A DNA stretch of 64,000 bases. Origin: Artocarpus heterophyllus. Lineage: Eukaryota; Streptophyta; Magnoliopsida; Rosales; Moraceae. The notes beneath the pieces are model-generated. The model searched no databases. It saw only the letters and a program-made list of their open reading frames with translations, and was not told the DNA's origin. The position numbers and the translations under genes were made by a program. The stretch lies in NCBI GenBank assembly GCA_025403435.1, contig JAJQZP010000409.1, forward strand, positions 186,001 through 250,000, in the 5' to 3' direction. Positions 1-11,124 of the stretch are shown piece by piece (position 1 is the first letter of the stretch; the number at the start of each line of letters is the position of its first letter).

Positions 1-179
1 TCCTCTTATCAAACTCAACCTTACACAAGCCGCAGAACATACCACATTTGGTTTAGTTACTCCGCAAAAGGAGAAATTGAAAAGTACTGCCCCACATATT
101 TGTTCCTCTGTTCTGTCAAAGTGCTAGGGTAGTTTGTAACTTACTATTATTATCCTACAGTACTAAGGAAGAAGGATAC

Positions 180-1059
180 ATATCTGAGGTGATACTCCAG
201 CCATAACCATCTGCAACCAACAACACGTTGAAAAAATCAGCATCAAAGAAAGTTACCAGGTAAAGAAGCTAAAGTAGCAGACAAAACCAGTTTCTAGAGA
301 AGGGGACAGAGTTTAGGGCAAGTAATAAAAATGTTCAATCAAATACATTTAATTTTCAAAACTGCTTACATTTATCCATTCATCATTTGGATTGATATCC
401 ACAGGTTTCATATGACTGTCAAGTAGAAAGCAAGAATAAGAATGCTGCTTGGAAATAAGAAACGAAACTAGTATATACAACAACCCTATCCCAGCATCCA
501 AGTAAACATTTAACGATAGTTTTATATCGCAGCTTTCAATTTTGTGTGTCAAAAGGTATTGCTAAAGTCACGGAAGGAAAATAGTTTTACGCAGGTGTTT
601 AACGCCAATAAGTTTTCATAATATGTATCATGGTTACATTCTTAACCATCATCTATGCTTAGCACCCCATGCACATCTAAGAATCCACAAGTTGAAGAGT
701 AGAGACTTAAAACATTAAACAAAAGAAAACAAGGAGAATTCTAAGCATCACCATTACAAGTTTCAACCTCTAAGAGAGCATTTGATGCATCTTTACAAGT
801 GACTTACCTCTTAGAGAGCACTTGATCACAAATAGGACAGGCTCCATCACTGCTAAGAATCTTGCTGGCATCTTCTGTGCCTTTTATATGTTAAGGAATT
901 TTTTTATAAAAAAGGAACAATGACCTCAGACGGAAAAATAATTAACCTATACAACTGCAAAGGTACAGTATTTCTATGGATCTGGATACATAGAACATGA
1001 CCACAAGTTGTGGAAATGGCTCGGCCTTCCAGTTCTCGCCAGCATGCGTTGCATCTCAT
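180..1059 (-). CDS. HEI10: HEI10 (CCNB1IP1-like) meiotic RING E3 ligase, 5' exons 1-4, partial
   Basis: HEI10 is a RING-type SUMO/ubiquitin E3 that loads on the synaptonemal complex and coarsens into foci marking class I crossovers; dosage sets crossover number (family knowledge). Four coding exons are seen on the minus strand: 1059-990, 880-808, 415-370 and 210-180. All introns begin GT and end AG (donors GTATCC, GTAAGTC, GTAAGC, GTATCC), and the reading phase is kept across every junction. The start ATG is at 1059-1057, opening MRCNACWRELEGRAISTTCG. RING ligands visible are C3, C6, C19, H21, C24, C38 and C41. Exon 3 encodes HMKPVDINPNDEWIN, a recognisable HEI10 block, and exon 4 encodes MVMAGVSPQI. 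The coiled coil and C-terminus lie beyond position 1; the window ends inside intron 4. No stop or frameshift is seen, so the gene is probably functional. Identity is recalled from memory of the family, not searched. Confidence 0.9.
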
Positions 1060-2548
1060 TTCAGACTTCACAGACAATCAATAATCCCATGGCATATCTG
1101 GAGCATTTCAGACGTGAAACTCAAAAGGTTTCTGAAAACAATATAGCTTCACCATAGAGATCAGTAAGGTTTGTGGCAAACAGAAGAAAGACATACACGG
1201 CTCGTTCAAACTAAAAAAATTGCAAGCTTGTGTGCCAATATGACTTCAATTATGAAATATGAGCACCATTCCATGTAGGCAACTAATTAGAAGATATATT
1301 GTTTGGAAGAGGTTTATTTAAACACAAGCATATTAGGTTGGGAATGTGCATCAATTTGAAAAGGATTTCTCAATTAAGGCGGAAGAATATTTGGCAAACC
1401 TTTATTGGCGAAAATCCCAGGCAACCAGGCGCCATAAATTAAATTGACGTCAAGGCATTCTCCGCAAACTTCAGCCATAAATTTTAAATTCCTTTTTTAA
1501 CAATTCTTTAAGATGACTAGTGTTGCAGTTTTTATATTGGAATTGAAAAATTAAAAACACAAATTTTGTTCGACTGAAATCAGTAAAGAATAAAATTTGT
1601 GGAGAAGACGTATCTTTTATGAATTCCCAAGTCAAGGAAATATGAGTTTCAGGATGGGCACATTTGATCGCATCTTCACTTAAGATGGAATTTCAAACCC
1701 AGAGATACTCATTTGGTAAAATTTAGCCTATGATATTCAAGTAAAACCTCTCAACTAATGAAGTCATTTTGTCCCTAACCACATATTTTACCATTATGCA
1801 AACATGTCTGATAACTTTTGGATTTCACTAAAAACAGTAAAATCCACTAAGTTTTCCAAACTACGCAAAAACAAAATAATTCAAGCTCTTTGATAAAAAA
1901 CCTTAAAACAGAAGGAAAGTAGAGTCCAAACTAACCTAAACATCTATTTAGCTCATTTTAGCGAAGATCAGCATCTTTTAAGATCTCAAATAACAAATAA
2001 TGCATGCATGCAATTAGAATACCTGAAACCGGAATATTCCAATCCTCTCGCCCAAACTTTCAACCCAATATCTGAAAACTAAGAAAAATAAATATAAATC
2101 GAAGGCTAGAAAAAATGAAAATTAGAATGAAATCCAAAGCGCACAATGAAATTAAAAGGTCGTGATTTTCCCTTACAGCTGTCAATCTCTATCAAATGCG
2201 GAGGAAAGCTCAGAAAAAAACGAAAAGGTATGCCCTAGAGGAGATGGCGATTCTCAGATTGTGCTCCGACTACGAAAATGAAATACTCAAACTGCATAAA
2301 TTCAAAATAAAAACAAGAAAAATGGATCGAAATTACGCAACTGAATCCAAACCAAAGTTAACAAATTTCAAGAATAAAAAAAGAATGAAATTTTGAAAAA
2401 AAGAATTACAGCGAAATCATAGGAGAAACTTAAAGAATCTATGGCTCTTCCAGTGTTAAAAAGTTGCAGAATCCAACGCAAGAGAAGGCGAAGAAGAGAG
2501 AGAAGCTCCCGATGAATGAAGGAAATCTAGGCCTTGAGAATGGAATTC

Positions 2549-2557
2549 GCGGGAAAA
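2549..2557 (-). promoter_or_regulatory. E2F-like site TTTTCCCGC
   Basis: The minus strand reads TTTTCCCGC, matching the plant E2F/DP consensus TTTSSCGC. It lies in the region taken as the HEI10 5' exon or promoter, about 1.5 kb upstream of the ATG across a probable leader intron. E2F control would link the gene to S-phase or premeiotic entry; that link is inference. Confidence 0.4.
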
Positions 2558-2569
2558 GTTCTCGCTATC

Positions 2570-2579
2570 TCTCGCGAGA
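2570..2579. promoter_or_regulatory. TCTCGCGAGA perfect palindrome
   Basis: A perfect 10-bp palindrome with a CGCG core lies 12 bp from the E2F-like site. Motifs of this form are found near transcription starts in several eukaryotes, and CGCG cores are also bound by plant CAMTA factors (consensus VCGCGB). A functional role here is inference. Confidence 0.3.
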
Positions 2580-2699
2580 AGATGAAGGACAGTCGGAGGT
2601 CGGAAATCAGAAAACGCAAAGTTGGTTAAATTCAAGTCTGTGATGGCGCTAAAAATGAAAGAAGAGAAACACCCGTGTGGGCTTCATAGCTACCGCTTT

Positions 2700-2995
2700 C
2701 TTTTTTAGCTTTTAAAACGAGGTTAACGTGACAATTGATTTATTATGTTTATTGAATTAAAATATAATTTTAATTTATAAAAATTTTATAATAAAATATT
2801 TAAATTATTTTTATATAATTATATAATATAATATATAATATTATTAAAATAATTATTATATTTTTAAAAATATTTTAAAATATTTTAAATATTATGTTAG
2901 GTTTTAATTTTATAATAATAATTTAAAAACATGTTGTAATTTTTTTTATAAAATGTTAATAAAATATTTACTATTTTACCCATATCCAGGCACTG
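2700..2995. other. AT-rich intergenic spacer
   Basis: Very AT-rich sequence made of A, T and TA runs with no coding potential. It separates the HEI10 promoter side from the plus-strand promoter-like region at 3.0 kb. Confidence 0.6.
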
Positions 2996-2999
2996 AATC

Positions 3000-4464
3000 G
3001 AACCCTAAATAAATCATCAAAATATCTATCTCGTCCCTCTCTCTCCAAAATTCTGCTCTCTCTTTTCGCGCTCTCTCCTGACTTATAAGAAAAATGGAGC
3101 GATGTCTCTCTGTCCTCCTTCCTCTTTCTCTCAACGCCCCCTCTCTACAACAGTGACGAATTCTCCGGCAAATGGTCGTTCTTCGACGTTGCAGATCCGA
3201 CGAAGATCTTTTCGTTCGAATATGTGACGAAGGCCATCCGAGGCCTGATCTCTAGCGAATCTTGGCCCCGTCGTCATTGGTCTTCTCCTGTCAGATCTCG
3301 GCTCCCGTGATTCACGAGGCTCGTCAGTTGTAGGTGCGAAGAAGTGCAAGGAAGAAAACGCTCGCCACATGGCCAATCTCCGTCGTCTTTTCACCTCCTA
3401 CAACGTACGGTTTTTCTTTCCTCTTTTCTTTTTATTCATTTCCATGGAAAAAAAAAGACAATTTTTTTTATTTTTGTAAATTACAATTTTTGATCTGCCT
3501 TCAATTATTTCTTTTATTTTTTCCGCATCTATTTATGAATTCTGAATTGCTTGTTTAATTATGTAAATTTATTTGAATGGACTTTATTAGCTTTTGTGTT
3601 GGAATTTATTGGATTTAGTCAGTTTTGCTTCATGATTTTCTGTCTATAATTTTTTTTTTCGATTATTTGAACTATTGATTAAGTGGTTGAAGTTTTAAAT
3701 ATAAAATTGTTTCGAGTACTCTATTTGCAACTTTTAGATAAGATCTCACTGAAGAAGAAAAAAAAAAAAAACCTAGATTTACCTTGTACATAAAGCATTG
3801 GACCAAGATATAGGTCGAGCCCTCTATAATTTTTGTTTTGAATCATTATTTCTTTGAATTTTTCCTAGATTTTTTTTTTCAAATTACTTGATTTGGAAAA
3901 AAAATGGCAGGTGATGAATTCTACTCAACCGCTTATTGATATACTGATTATTTAGTGTAGATAATTCGTTTTTATCGGATTCGGAAGCTTCGGAATGTTG
4001 TGATTTTGTAAGATAAAACTTTTTCTATGCATCAAATCTTTGTTTTGCTTTAAATTGTATTCAAGGGGTTAATTACACTAACTCAGGCACTATGCACAAT
4101 TCGGTGAAGCTGAATATGTTAAATCTCGGCGTTGATTTTTGAAAATTTGTTTACTTTAAGGAAAATCTCGTTCGTGATTTAGTTGTTGAACGACGTTTTT
4201 AAATTGTATCCTCACAGGTTTTAAAGCAAACAATGAATTCTGTTTATTCTATAGCTATTGGTACATAAATATTAAGACTTGCTTTCTTAAAAACTCACAA
4301 TAGATTCCATCAGCAGATTTCTGAGTTGGTGGTGTTGTGTTTGGATTTGTTAAAATAATTGTCTTATTTCTAAACTATTGGTTTCTTTGCAGCTAATATA
4401 CAGAATTGGAAAGGGAGACATTCGTGGAGTTCAAGTTTGTGTAAATTGCGTCGTTATAGTATGA
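3000..4464 (+). other. Promoter-like region with a short possible two-exon ORF (35 aa), unrecognised
   Basis: The sequence turns pyrimidine-rich (CTCTCTC runs at 3030-3080), has CTTATAAG at 3081-3088, then a GC-richer 3130-3400 stretch typical of a plant 5' exon. An ATG at 3369 opens MANLRRLFTSYN and ends at a GT donor (GTACGG, 3405). A long T-rich intron-like stretch follows, and TTTCTTTGCAG at 4382-4392 is a strong acceptor. If spliced, the frame runs on to a TGA at 4462-4464, giving 35 residues. I do not recognise the product. It could be an upstream ORF, a non-coding transcript, or the decayed 5' end of a lost gene. No downstream exons were found. Confidence 0.25.
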
Positions 4465-4620
4465 ATTTGTGTATCGTTCTCTATAATATGGTGTATCGAT
4501 GGTTTTTTTTTTTTTTTTTTTTAAGAGAGGTGATATTTATAAAAAATGAAATTAAAAAAAAAGATAATCTGATGGATTATAGAACGGAACCTTTTTTGCA
4601 CTTAGTGGGTTCTGCGACGA

Positions 4621-5150
4621 AATTTGATAGGTTCTAGGATAGAACGTGGCAGATTACGGTCCAGCATCTCACGTCAACAACCAGAGACGGTTAGCAATTT
4701 TTTTATTTCAAAGAAAATATATTAGAATCTGGTAGGTTTTAACTTTGGAACCTGTTAGATTATGCTCCGGCACCCCGCGCCGCAACTAGAGGCAGTTGGT
4801 GCTTTGTTTCAAATAAAACTGTTAGGAATTTAGTAGGTTTCAAGTTTGGAACATACCAGATTACAATTGGGCACCTCGCGTTGGTGACCGGAGACGGTTG
4901 GAATTTCTTTGTTTTAAAAAAATATGTTAGAATTTAGTAGGTTTTGAAGTGTTACAATCGACACCTCGTGCCGACAACTGGAGGTAGTTAGTGCTTTTTT
5001 GTTTCAAAGAAAATATGCTGGAATTTATTAGATTCTAACTTTAGAACCTATCAGGTTACAATCTGATACCCTGTGTCGGCAACCAAAGGTGGTTGTCGGT
5101 TCTATGTTTCAAAGAAAATATGTTGGAACTTGGCGGGTTTCCTTATGAGG
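4621..5150. repeat. Degenerate tandem repeat, period about 105 bp, five to six copies
   Basis: Units start with (T)TAGAATTTAGTAGGTTT-like sequence at about 4722, 4822, 4927, 5018 and 5123, with a weaker first unit from 4621. Each unit also carries a middle block resembling GATTACAATCNGGCACC, a CG-containing block (CTCGCGTCGG-like), an AACCAGAGACGGTTGG-like block and a closing TTTCAAAGAAAATATG. Spacing varies from 91 to 105 bp through small deletions. The copies are clearly diverged, so this is an old local array. Confidence 0.8.
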
Positions 5151-5159
5151 GAGTGAGAA

Positions 5160-6180
5160 GGGAGAGTAACTTGGATTTTTCATAAATCATCAATTTCTAA
5201 TAAAATGATAGTTTTAATAAATTGTTTCTAAGAAAGTATTTTTAATAAGTTGAGACATTTGGGGTGTATTCTTATAAGTTGCCCATTTGACAAATACTAC
5301 TTATATTATGCATTATTGTTTTCCAATCATATCACTTCTATAAAAAGGTTGAAATATGACTTTTAAGCAGTATAAAGACATAATTGATCATAAGTATTTT
5401 AAATTAGGATTAGGCAAACAAGTATTATCCAAGGGTATTTTGGTCTTTTTGATTAAAAAAAGTGGTATCAATAAGTGGAAAAAAAATAATAGAACACAAT
5501 AATAATAATAATAATAATAAAATAGTATACCATTTAATTTACTCAAAATAATAAGACAAAAAACTTAATTTTGTCCATTAAATTAAAATATTACTCCAGT
5601 TTATAAATATTTTATATATGTTTCAAAATAAAACAATTAAAATAATTATTAAACAATTATGCAATACAAAATATGATATCATTAAAATAATTACTGTATC
5701 ATTAAGATATTTTAAATATTGTGTTGAATATTAATAGGAAATTTTTATAAATGTCATTTCTTAATATTTACTGTTTATAAATGCTATATATGTTCATTTA
5801 TGGCACAACTTAACATGTAATATGAATGATAATATATCATAAACTTTTTTAAGTGTGGCATAAATAAACACAACTTTTTAAAAATATGGCATAACATGTA
5901 ATTTTTTCAATTTTAATTCCATAACAAGAATTTGGTCATGTATTGCAATTTTTTCTTGACTATGAAGTAAAGTAGAATAAAGACAAGTTGGGAGGATTAG
6001 GGAAATAGTAATTTTGGGAGTGTAAATTAAATATAGAGAAAGTTATACGACATGCTATCTTTTTAACCAATTTAATTTTTTATGCCACATATTGTAAAAC
6101 TATTCCATAAATTTTGATCTGTCACAAATTTTGATCTCCTTTAAAAAGAAAAAATTAATCAACTCCATATCTATCACATT
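5160..6180. other. AT-rich intergenic DNA
   Basis: No gene, repeat family or element end is recognisable. It contains a TAA microsatellite and several poly-A or poly-T runs. Confidence 0.55.
5498..5521 (+). repeat. (AAT)n microsatellite
   Basis: Seven to eight uninterrupted AAT units. Confidence 0.85.
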
Positions 6181-6181
6181 T

Positions 6182-6365
6182 TTTCCTTTTTTCTCTCTCT
6201 CTCTCTTCTCACCACATACTTTCTCCCTGACACTCTCATCTGTTTCTCTTTCTTTCTCTCTCTCTCTCTTATTCTTCTTCAATGGGGATTGTAGATCCAA
6301 CTAGCGGGTTCTCCTTCAACGCCAAGACCTTCCACAATCTCATGGCTTGCTGCAACCTAGGGTAG
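6182..6365 (+). other. CT-rich leader-like stretch followed by a 27-aa ORF, unrecognised
   Basis: A CT-rich stretch (CTCTCTCTCT, 6190-6270) leads into an ATG at 6282 with an ORF of 27 codons ending TAG at 6363-6365 (MGIVDPTSGFSFNAKTFHNL and a few more residues). The layout resembles a plant 5' UTR with a first exon, and the ORF has balanced codon use, but no splice site or continuation is convincing. It may be a gene fragment. Confidence 0.2.
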
Positions 6366-6984
6366 ATGCATCATTGTTGGGGGTATGGCACACTCTCATC
6401 TGGGTTGGCTATAGCATGATCGGACGACTGGTACTACAAGTTTGATGCTCTTTGGCTTTTTGCATATTTTTCTTCTTGTAAATGCATTCCAATTTTGAAA
6501 TTTTGAGTTTGATTTATCCTTTTTTGCCTCAAATTAATTCCAAATTGCCAAATTGTTCTTATGCCTAATTTTCCTAGACAAATGAGAGAAAATTAATAAT
6601 TAGCGAAAAAATTAGATAAAATAAAAATTTTACAAAATTAAAATAAATAAAGTAAAATAAAAATAAAATTATATAAAATGAAATTAAAATACCCAAAACA
6701 TAGAAAAAAAATGCAATTCAGTACAAAATAACTTATATATATTTTTTAAGTTATTAGGTGGTTTCTTGCAACTTAGGGTAATAGGTAATAGGATTTGTCA
6801 GCTTGCGGTCATGGGGACCCTCTTTGTTGGGGTGTGAGGTTGCGGCGGTTAGAGGACTTTGGCTATTTGCTTCATTTTGGTACCTTGGCAAAGGTGTGGC
6901 ATATGGGATTGTCATTGGAAGTGATCGGCCTCACCATCTCATGCTTGGACGGTTGAAGTTTTTTGCATAATCGGTTTTTGGTGT
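6366..6984. other. Intergenic flank left of the first nested tower
   Basis: Mixed sequence with an AT-rich middle (6590-6740). The stretch at 6780-6970 has more even base composition but no sustained ORF. Nothing is identified. Confidence 0.5.
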
Positions 6985-8245
6985 TGTATGTATCGTCCAA
7001 AATTATTCTTTAAACGCAGACGTATGTAGTATAGAAAGATTGTCGTATCCACAAGGAGGTAGGTTTTTAAAGAATTGACAAATTAATGGCTGAAAAAGCA
7101 AGGGTGATTTTAATGAGATTTTAAAGAAAAAAATATTTTTTAACAATTTTAAATAAGATTTTAAAACATAAAATTAAAACGGTGAAGCTTCGAGAATCCC
7201 TTGTATGTTTCATAACTGATATAGAATTTTAACTCCAAATAATTATCTAAAGCATTTGATTTATTATATCTTTTCTCATTAAATACAAGCACTTTTACTA
7301 ATTCTATAAGCCAACCTAAAGCAACAATATAGCAAGCTATAATGTAGTAAGGGTTTTCCTATAAAAAGTAGCAAAATAATCATCTCTCACTAATGATTTA
7401 GTGCATTAATTATGAAAATTATAATCGTTGTCACTACAATTAAATTAAGATAATTTTGAAATAGAAAAAATAATAACAAATCAAAATTATTATATTTAAA
7501 TATAAACTTTTGCGTTAATTTCAACTACATCCTGTCATAAATATCTAAAATCGACAATATAACAAGTCATATTACAGTAAAAGACATTCCATAAAATTTA
7601 GCATTATTTTATTATTATTAATATTAATTATGCAACACAATTAAATTACATAAACAAAGAATGAGTGAATCTACATAAAAATTGGCAGGATAATAACACT
7701 AATAGTAATTACTAAAAACTTGAAAATATAATTTATTCCACAAAAATAAAAGCATTACAAATTGGATACATATAAAAGCATTACAAAAATAAAAACCATA
7801 CTAAAGTACTATACATATAAAATCATCTCTCTGTCTCACCAAACTCTCTACAATAATTTAGACATTATTTTAATATTAAAAGTGGGGTCAGGGAGTACCT
7901 TAACAACATCTCCTCTCAAATTGGATACTGCTGATCAGAGAGTTGAAAAAAGAGAAGAAATGGCCAAAAGGCATCACGTGTAGGGGGTAAGGGAAGGAAT
8001 ATATACTATTTATATATTTTTTATTTTTTATATTTTATTATTTTATTTATTTATTTATTTATTTATTTTTCTTTTCTTTTTTGCCACCAAGCAAATCAAC
8101 GTTGCTGATTAATATTTTTTCTTTCTTCTTTGTATTTCAGCATCTTCATTGTGCAAAATGCAACTCGAAATCTACTGTGATGCTAGTATGGGACAGATGA
8201 TTTGTGACCTTTGAATATGCTGACCGAAGACTAGGCAAATGGCTG
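6985..8245 (-). repeat. 3' LTR of the Athila/Tat-like element, distal piece
   Basis: This piece matches 32487 to about 33775. Junction sequence reads through to 28352 once the inserted chromovirus and one TSD copy are removed. Confidence 0.8.
8241..8245. other. TSD GGCTG, left copy, chromovirus insertion
   Basis: GGCTG here and at 28347-28351 flank the chromovirus LTR ends exactly. Confidence 0.9.
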
Positions 8246-11069
8246 TGTAACGCCCCTGTGTGGGGGTTAGTAGTATTGAATAAATAAAAATAATAATTTT
8301 AAATTTCATATTATTTAAATCAATTAAATAATGCCCATGGGTCTTTAAACAAAAATAAAAATAAAAATAAACTTTTTAAACACAAACCACAGTTTTTAGT
8401 ATAGCACCAAATATATATTATACAGTCATCATCACCATAGTACAATTCTCAAATAACTTAACACAGCCATCATAAAAAAAAAAAATACAACTCTTATATG
8501 TTGTAGATAAGTTACAAATAAACAAGGTCTTCTAACATGAAAACAACAGGGTTGTTTTCACCTATTCCTCTTAAGATATGTTGCATTGAGTTCCACCTGA
8601 GAGATGAAGATATGATAGGGATGAGCATCGACATGCCTAGTAGGGAAATCATGACTCACCTTATGGTTTATCCATTACCACATTAAAACTGCATGGTTAA
8701 TAAGTTACATCATATTCCAGATTATGAGGTTTATTATGATCACATCTCGTGGATACCATAGTTAATCATTACCAAGTTTCATAATTACACATTTATACAA
8801 ATATTACTAATTATCATTGTTCATAGGTATCCATGTTAAATAGAGTATCACTCAACTCATCGAAACCCAAATGAGCGCGCTTGATCACCCTGTAAACATT
8901 CGAAAGGTGTTCCGGTGAGGGGACATCAAGCCTCGAGTCCTCACCAAGTCGATTCCTGTACAGTACATTCTGGGACTTTCAACCCAAGGAAGCGTCATCA
9001 CCTTCCCCCTATTTTACCTTTTAGGGTATTCGTGTCCAAGGATGTAACCGCCGCCCTTTTTACATCTCACTATTCCTTTATATTCAATTTTTATTTATAG
9101 AGTTAATTTTCTAACCATGCTTCTCAATTTATAACATATGTCAAATCATTATATTCCTCGCTATACAATATACATATTTTACAACATAAAACAACCAAAT
9201 TTAATTTACCAAAAACCTCACAAAAGATGAGTAATAGAATCCCTACCTTTAAAGCTTAACAACAAACTTTTAATCTTGGAATTAATTAACGTTAGCTCCA
9301 CACATCGTTGACCCTAAGGCATGCATAAGGACAATTAAAACTAAAGCACAACGTATAATCACATTCATAAGTGAATTATGTGTAAATCCATCTACTAGTG
9401 CCATTAAAGTTTTTTTTTTTATGCAATTGTTCTTTAAATACCAAGTAAACAATTTTTATCTTAAACACAATATAACATACATACAAGTAATTTACATGTT
9501 TTAGTCTTTAATAAGAATTCATAAATCATTTAGGATAGTATTGGAAAGGTTGCAAGACATTAAGGGGCTAGAAGGTGAGCAAAGTTGGGTTCTTGGTTCA
9601 AGTTAACAGCCGGTATACCATGGCAAATTGGTGGTATACTTTTGCAAAAAGGTGGGTTCACTATCTACAATCAACACACGGGTAAACAGGTGGTTTACTT
9701 AAGGTAGATGGGTGGTTTACTAGTTTCTAATCCAAAAATTGAAAAATTCATAGAAATTAAAATACAACTCCGATTTAGGCTCATGATAGCTTGTTGGAAA
9801 GCTTAGGATGTCTACTTTTTAAATATAGAAACCAATTTACAAAATTCATTTTCATTTAACTCCAGAATTTTAAGAAAGAACTACTGCCCATAGAGGTATT
9901 ACAAAGTTCATGGACTGTCAAGTTTTTCTTTAACTCAAAGCATATTATCCTTGTTCAAAATCTCAAAACCATTCCAAAATATGCAACATGCATTCTATAA
10001 TCACAATAAACATATTCTGATGAGTTTTATACCAAAATCATTATCAAATTATATCTCTAGCCTTTTTTGTAATTAATGATGAAAACATGCTTAAGTTTGC
10101 TCTTTAAGCTCAAAACATTAGAACGTCAATCTTAAAATTATGGAAACCAGTTTTAAACATTCCTAGCATGTTTCTAACTTTGTTGTCAAACCAAAATAAA
10201 GGTTGGTTGTGGGTTGTAACTCAAGACTCAAGTTTTTGTTCATAAATGTTCAAGGATGCATGTTAACATAACTAGAAATTTGCATGAATTTTGAACACGA
10301 AAATTATGCATTAAACATAGAGAAAACATATACTAAAAACTAAGTTTAGATTAAAGAAAACCTACCTCAAAACTTCTTTGAAAAGTACCAAAGTTTGGGT
10401 TAAAAATCAAGCTTGAATTAACTCTAAAACCGCCTTGACCATGGTTGGGAATTATAATTGCCTTGGCCACAAAGAGAGCTTTGTGCTCTATGTCTTTAGT
10501 TAGAAATTGAAGTGAGAAAGGGAGAGAATGAGAAACTAGAGAAGAAGGTGGTGATGGTTAAATAAAAATATATCAAAATGCTTGAGAGGAAGGGGAAGTT
10601 TACAGGGAAAGTTGTGAGAAGAAACAAAAGAGTATTAAAAGAAAATATCATCATGTCTCCCATGGAGACTTTTAACAATTAATGCCAACATAATTGAGGG
10701 GACAATTGGAGTGAGTTATGGAAGGAGATGAGGAAAGAATTAAATAGGTGGTTGAGAAAATATCTCCATGTCTTCTATTAATTGAGGGAAAATTAATTCC
10801 ATGTCTCCTTCGGAGACTTTAGCAAAATGAGAAGAAGGCTACATAATTGAGCATTAATTTAGGGAGACAAGATTGATAGAAGAGAGTATTGGTAAATTTT
10901 GAATGTTTCTTATGAAGACTTGGTAAGAAAATACTAAAGTGGCATTTTTTTTTTATGATTGAAACAACATAGACAAACTTGGTAATTTTAAATACTATAA
11001 AATTTTAAATTGTCACATTTGATTCATTAAATTTTATAAAATCATGCCCGTTAAAATATGGGTGTTACA
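8246..11069 (-). repeat. 3' LTR of the chromovirus
   Basis: Starts TGTAACGCCCC and ends GGGTGTTACA on the plus strand. Homologous in reverse orientation to the LTRs of the LOG-carrying element at 43.5 and 50.5 kb. Confidence 0.92.
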
Positions 11070-11083
11070 GCTCTCCCCTCTTA
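11070..11083 (-). other. Polypurine tract of the chromovirus
   Basis: The minus strand reads AAGAGGGGAGAGC next to the LTR, preceded by the GACGAAATTT block common at this point in chromoviruses. Confidence 0.7.
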
Positions 11084-11124
11084 TAAAAATTTCGTCCTTG
11101 AAATTTCGTACATTGATTACAATG

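Larger units (their letters stand above)
1060..2640 (-). promoter_or_regulatory. HEI10 5' UTR, probable leader intron and promoter-proximal region
   Basis: Upstream of the HEI10 ATG the minus strand reads TGTTTTCAG ending at 1132, a good 3' splice site, so the start exon probably runs 1131-990 and a leader intron covers much of 1140 to about 2450. GC content and pyrimidine content rise at 2420-2640 on the minus strand, as expected for a first non-coding exon and core promoter. I could not fix the transcription start or the leader-intron donor. No ORF longer than chance is seen on either strand. Confidence 0.45.

Noticed and set aside
3131..3394. Arg-rich 87-codon minus-strand frame
   Set aside because: It is antisense to the GC-richer plus-strand leader-like region; Arg richness reflects base composition.
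8915..9100. About 60-codon frames in chromovirus-type LTRs (also 45152-45334 and 52068-52250)
   Set aside because: Conserved only as part of homologous LTRs, and stops fall at different places in each copy.
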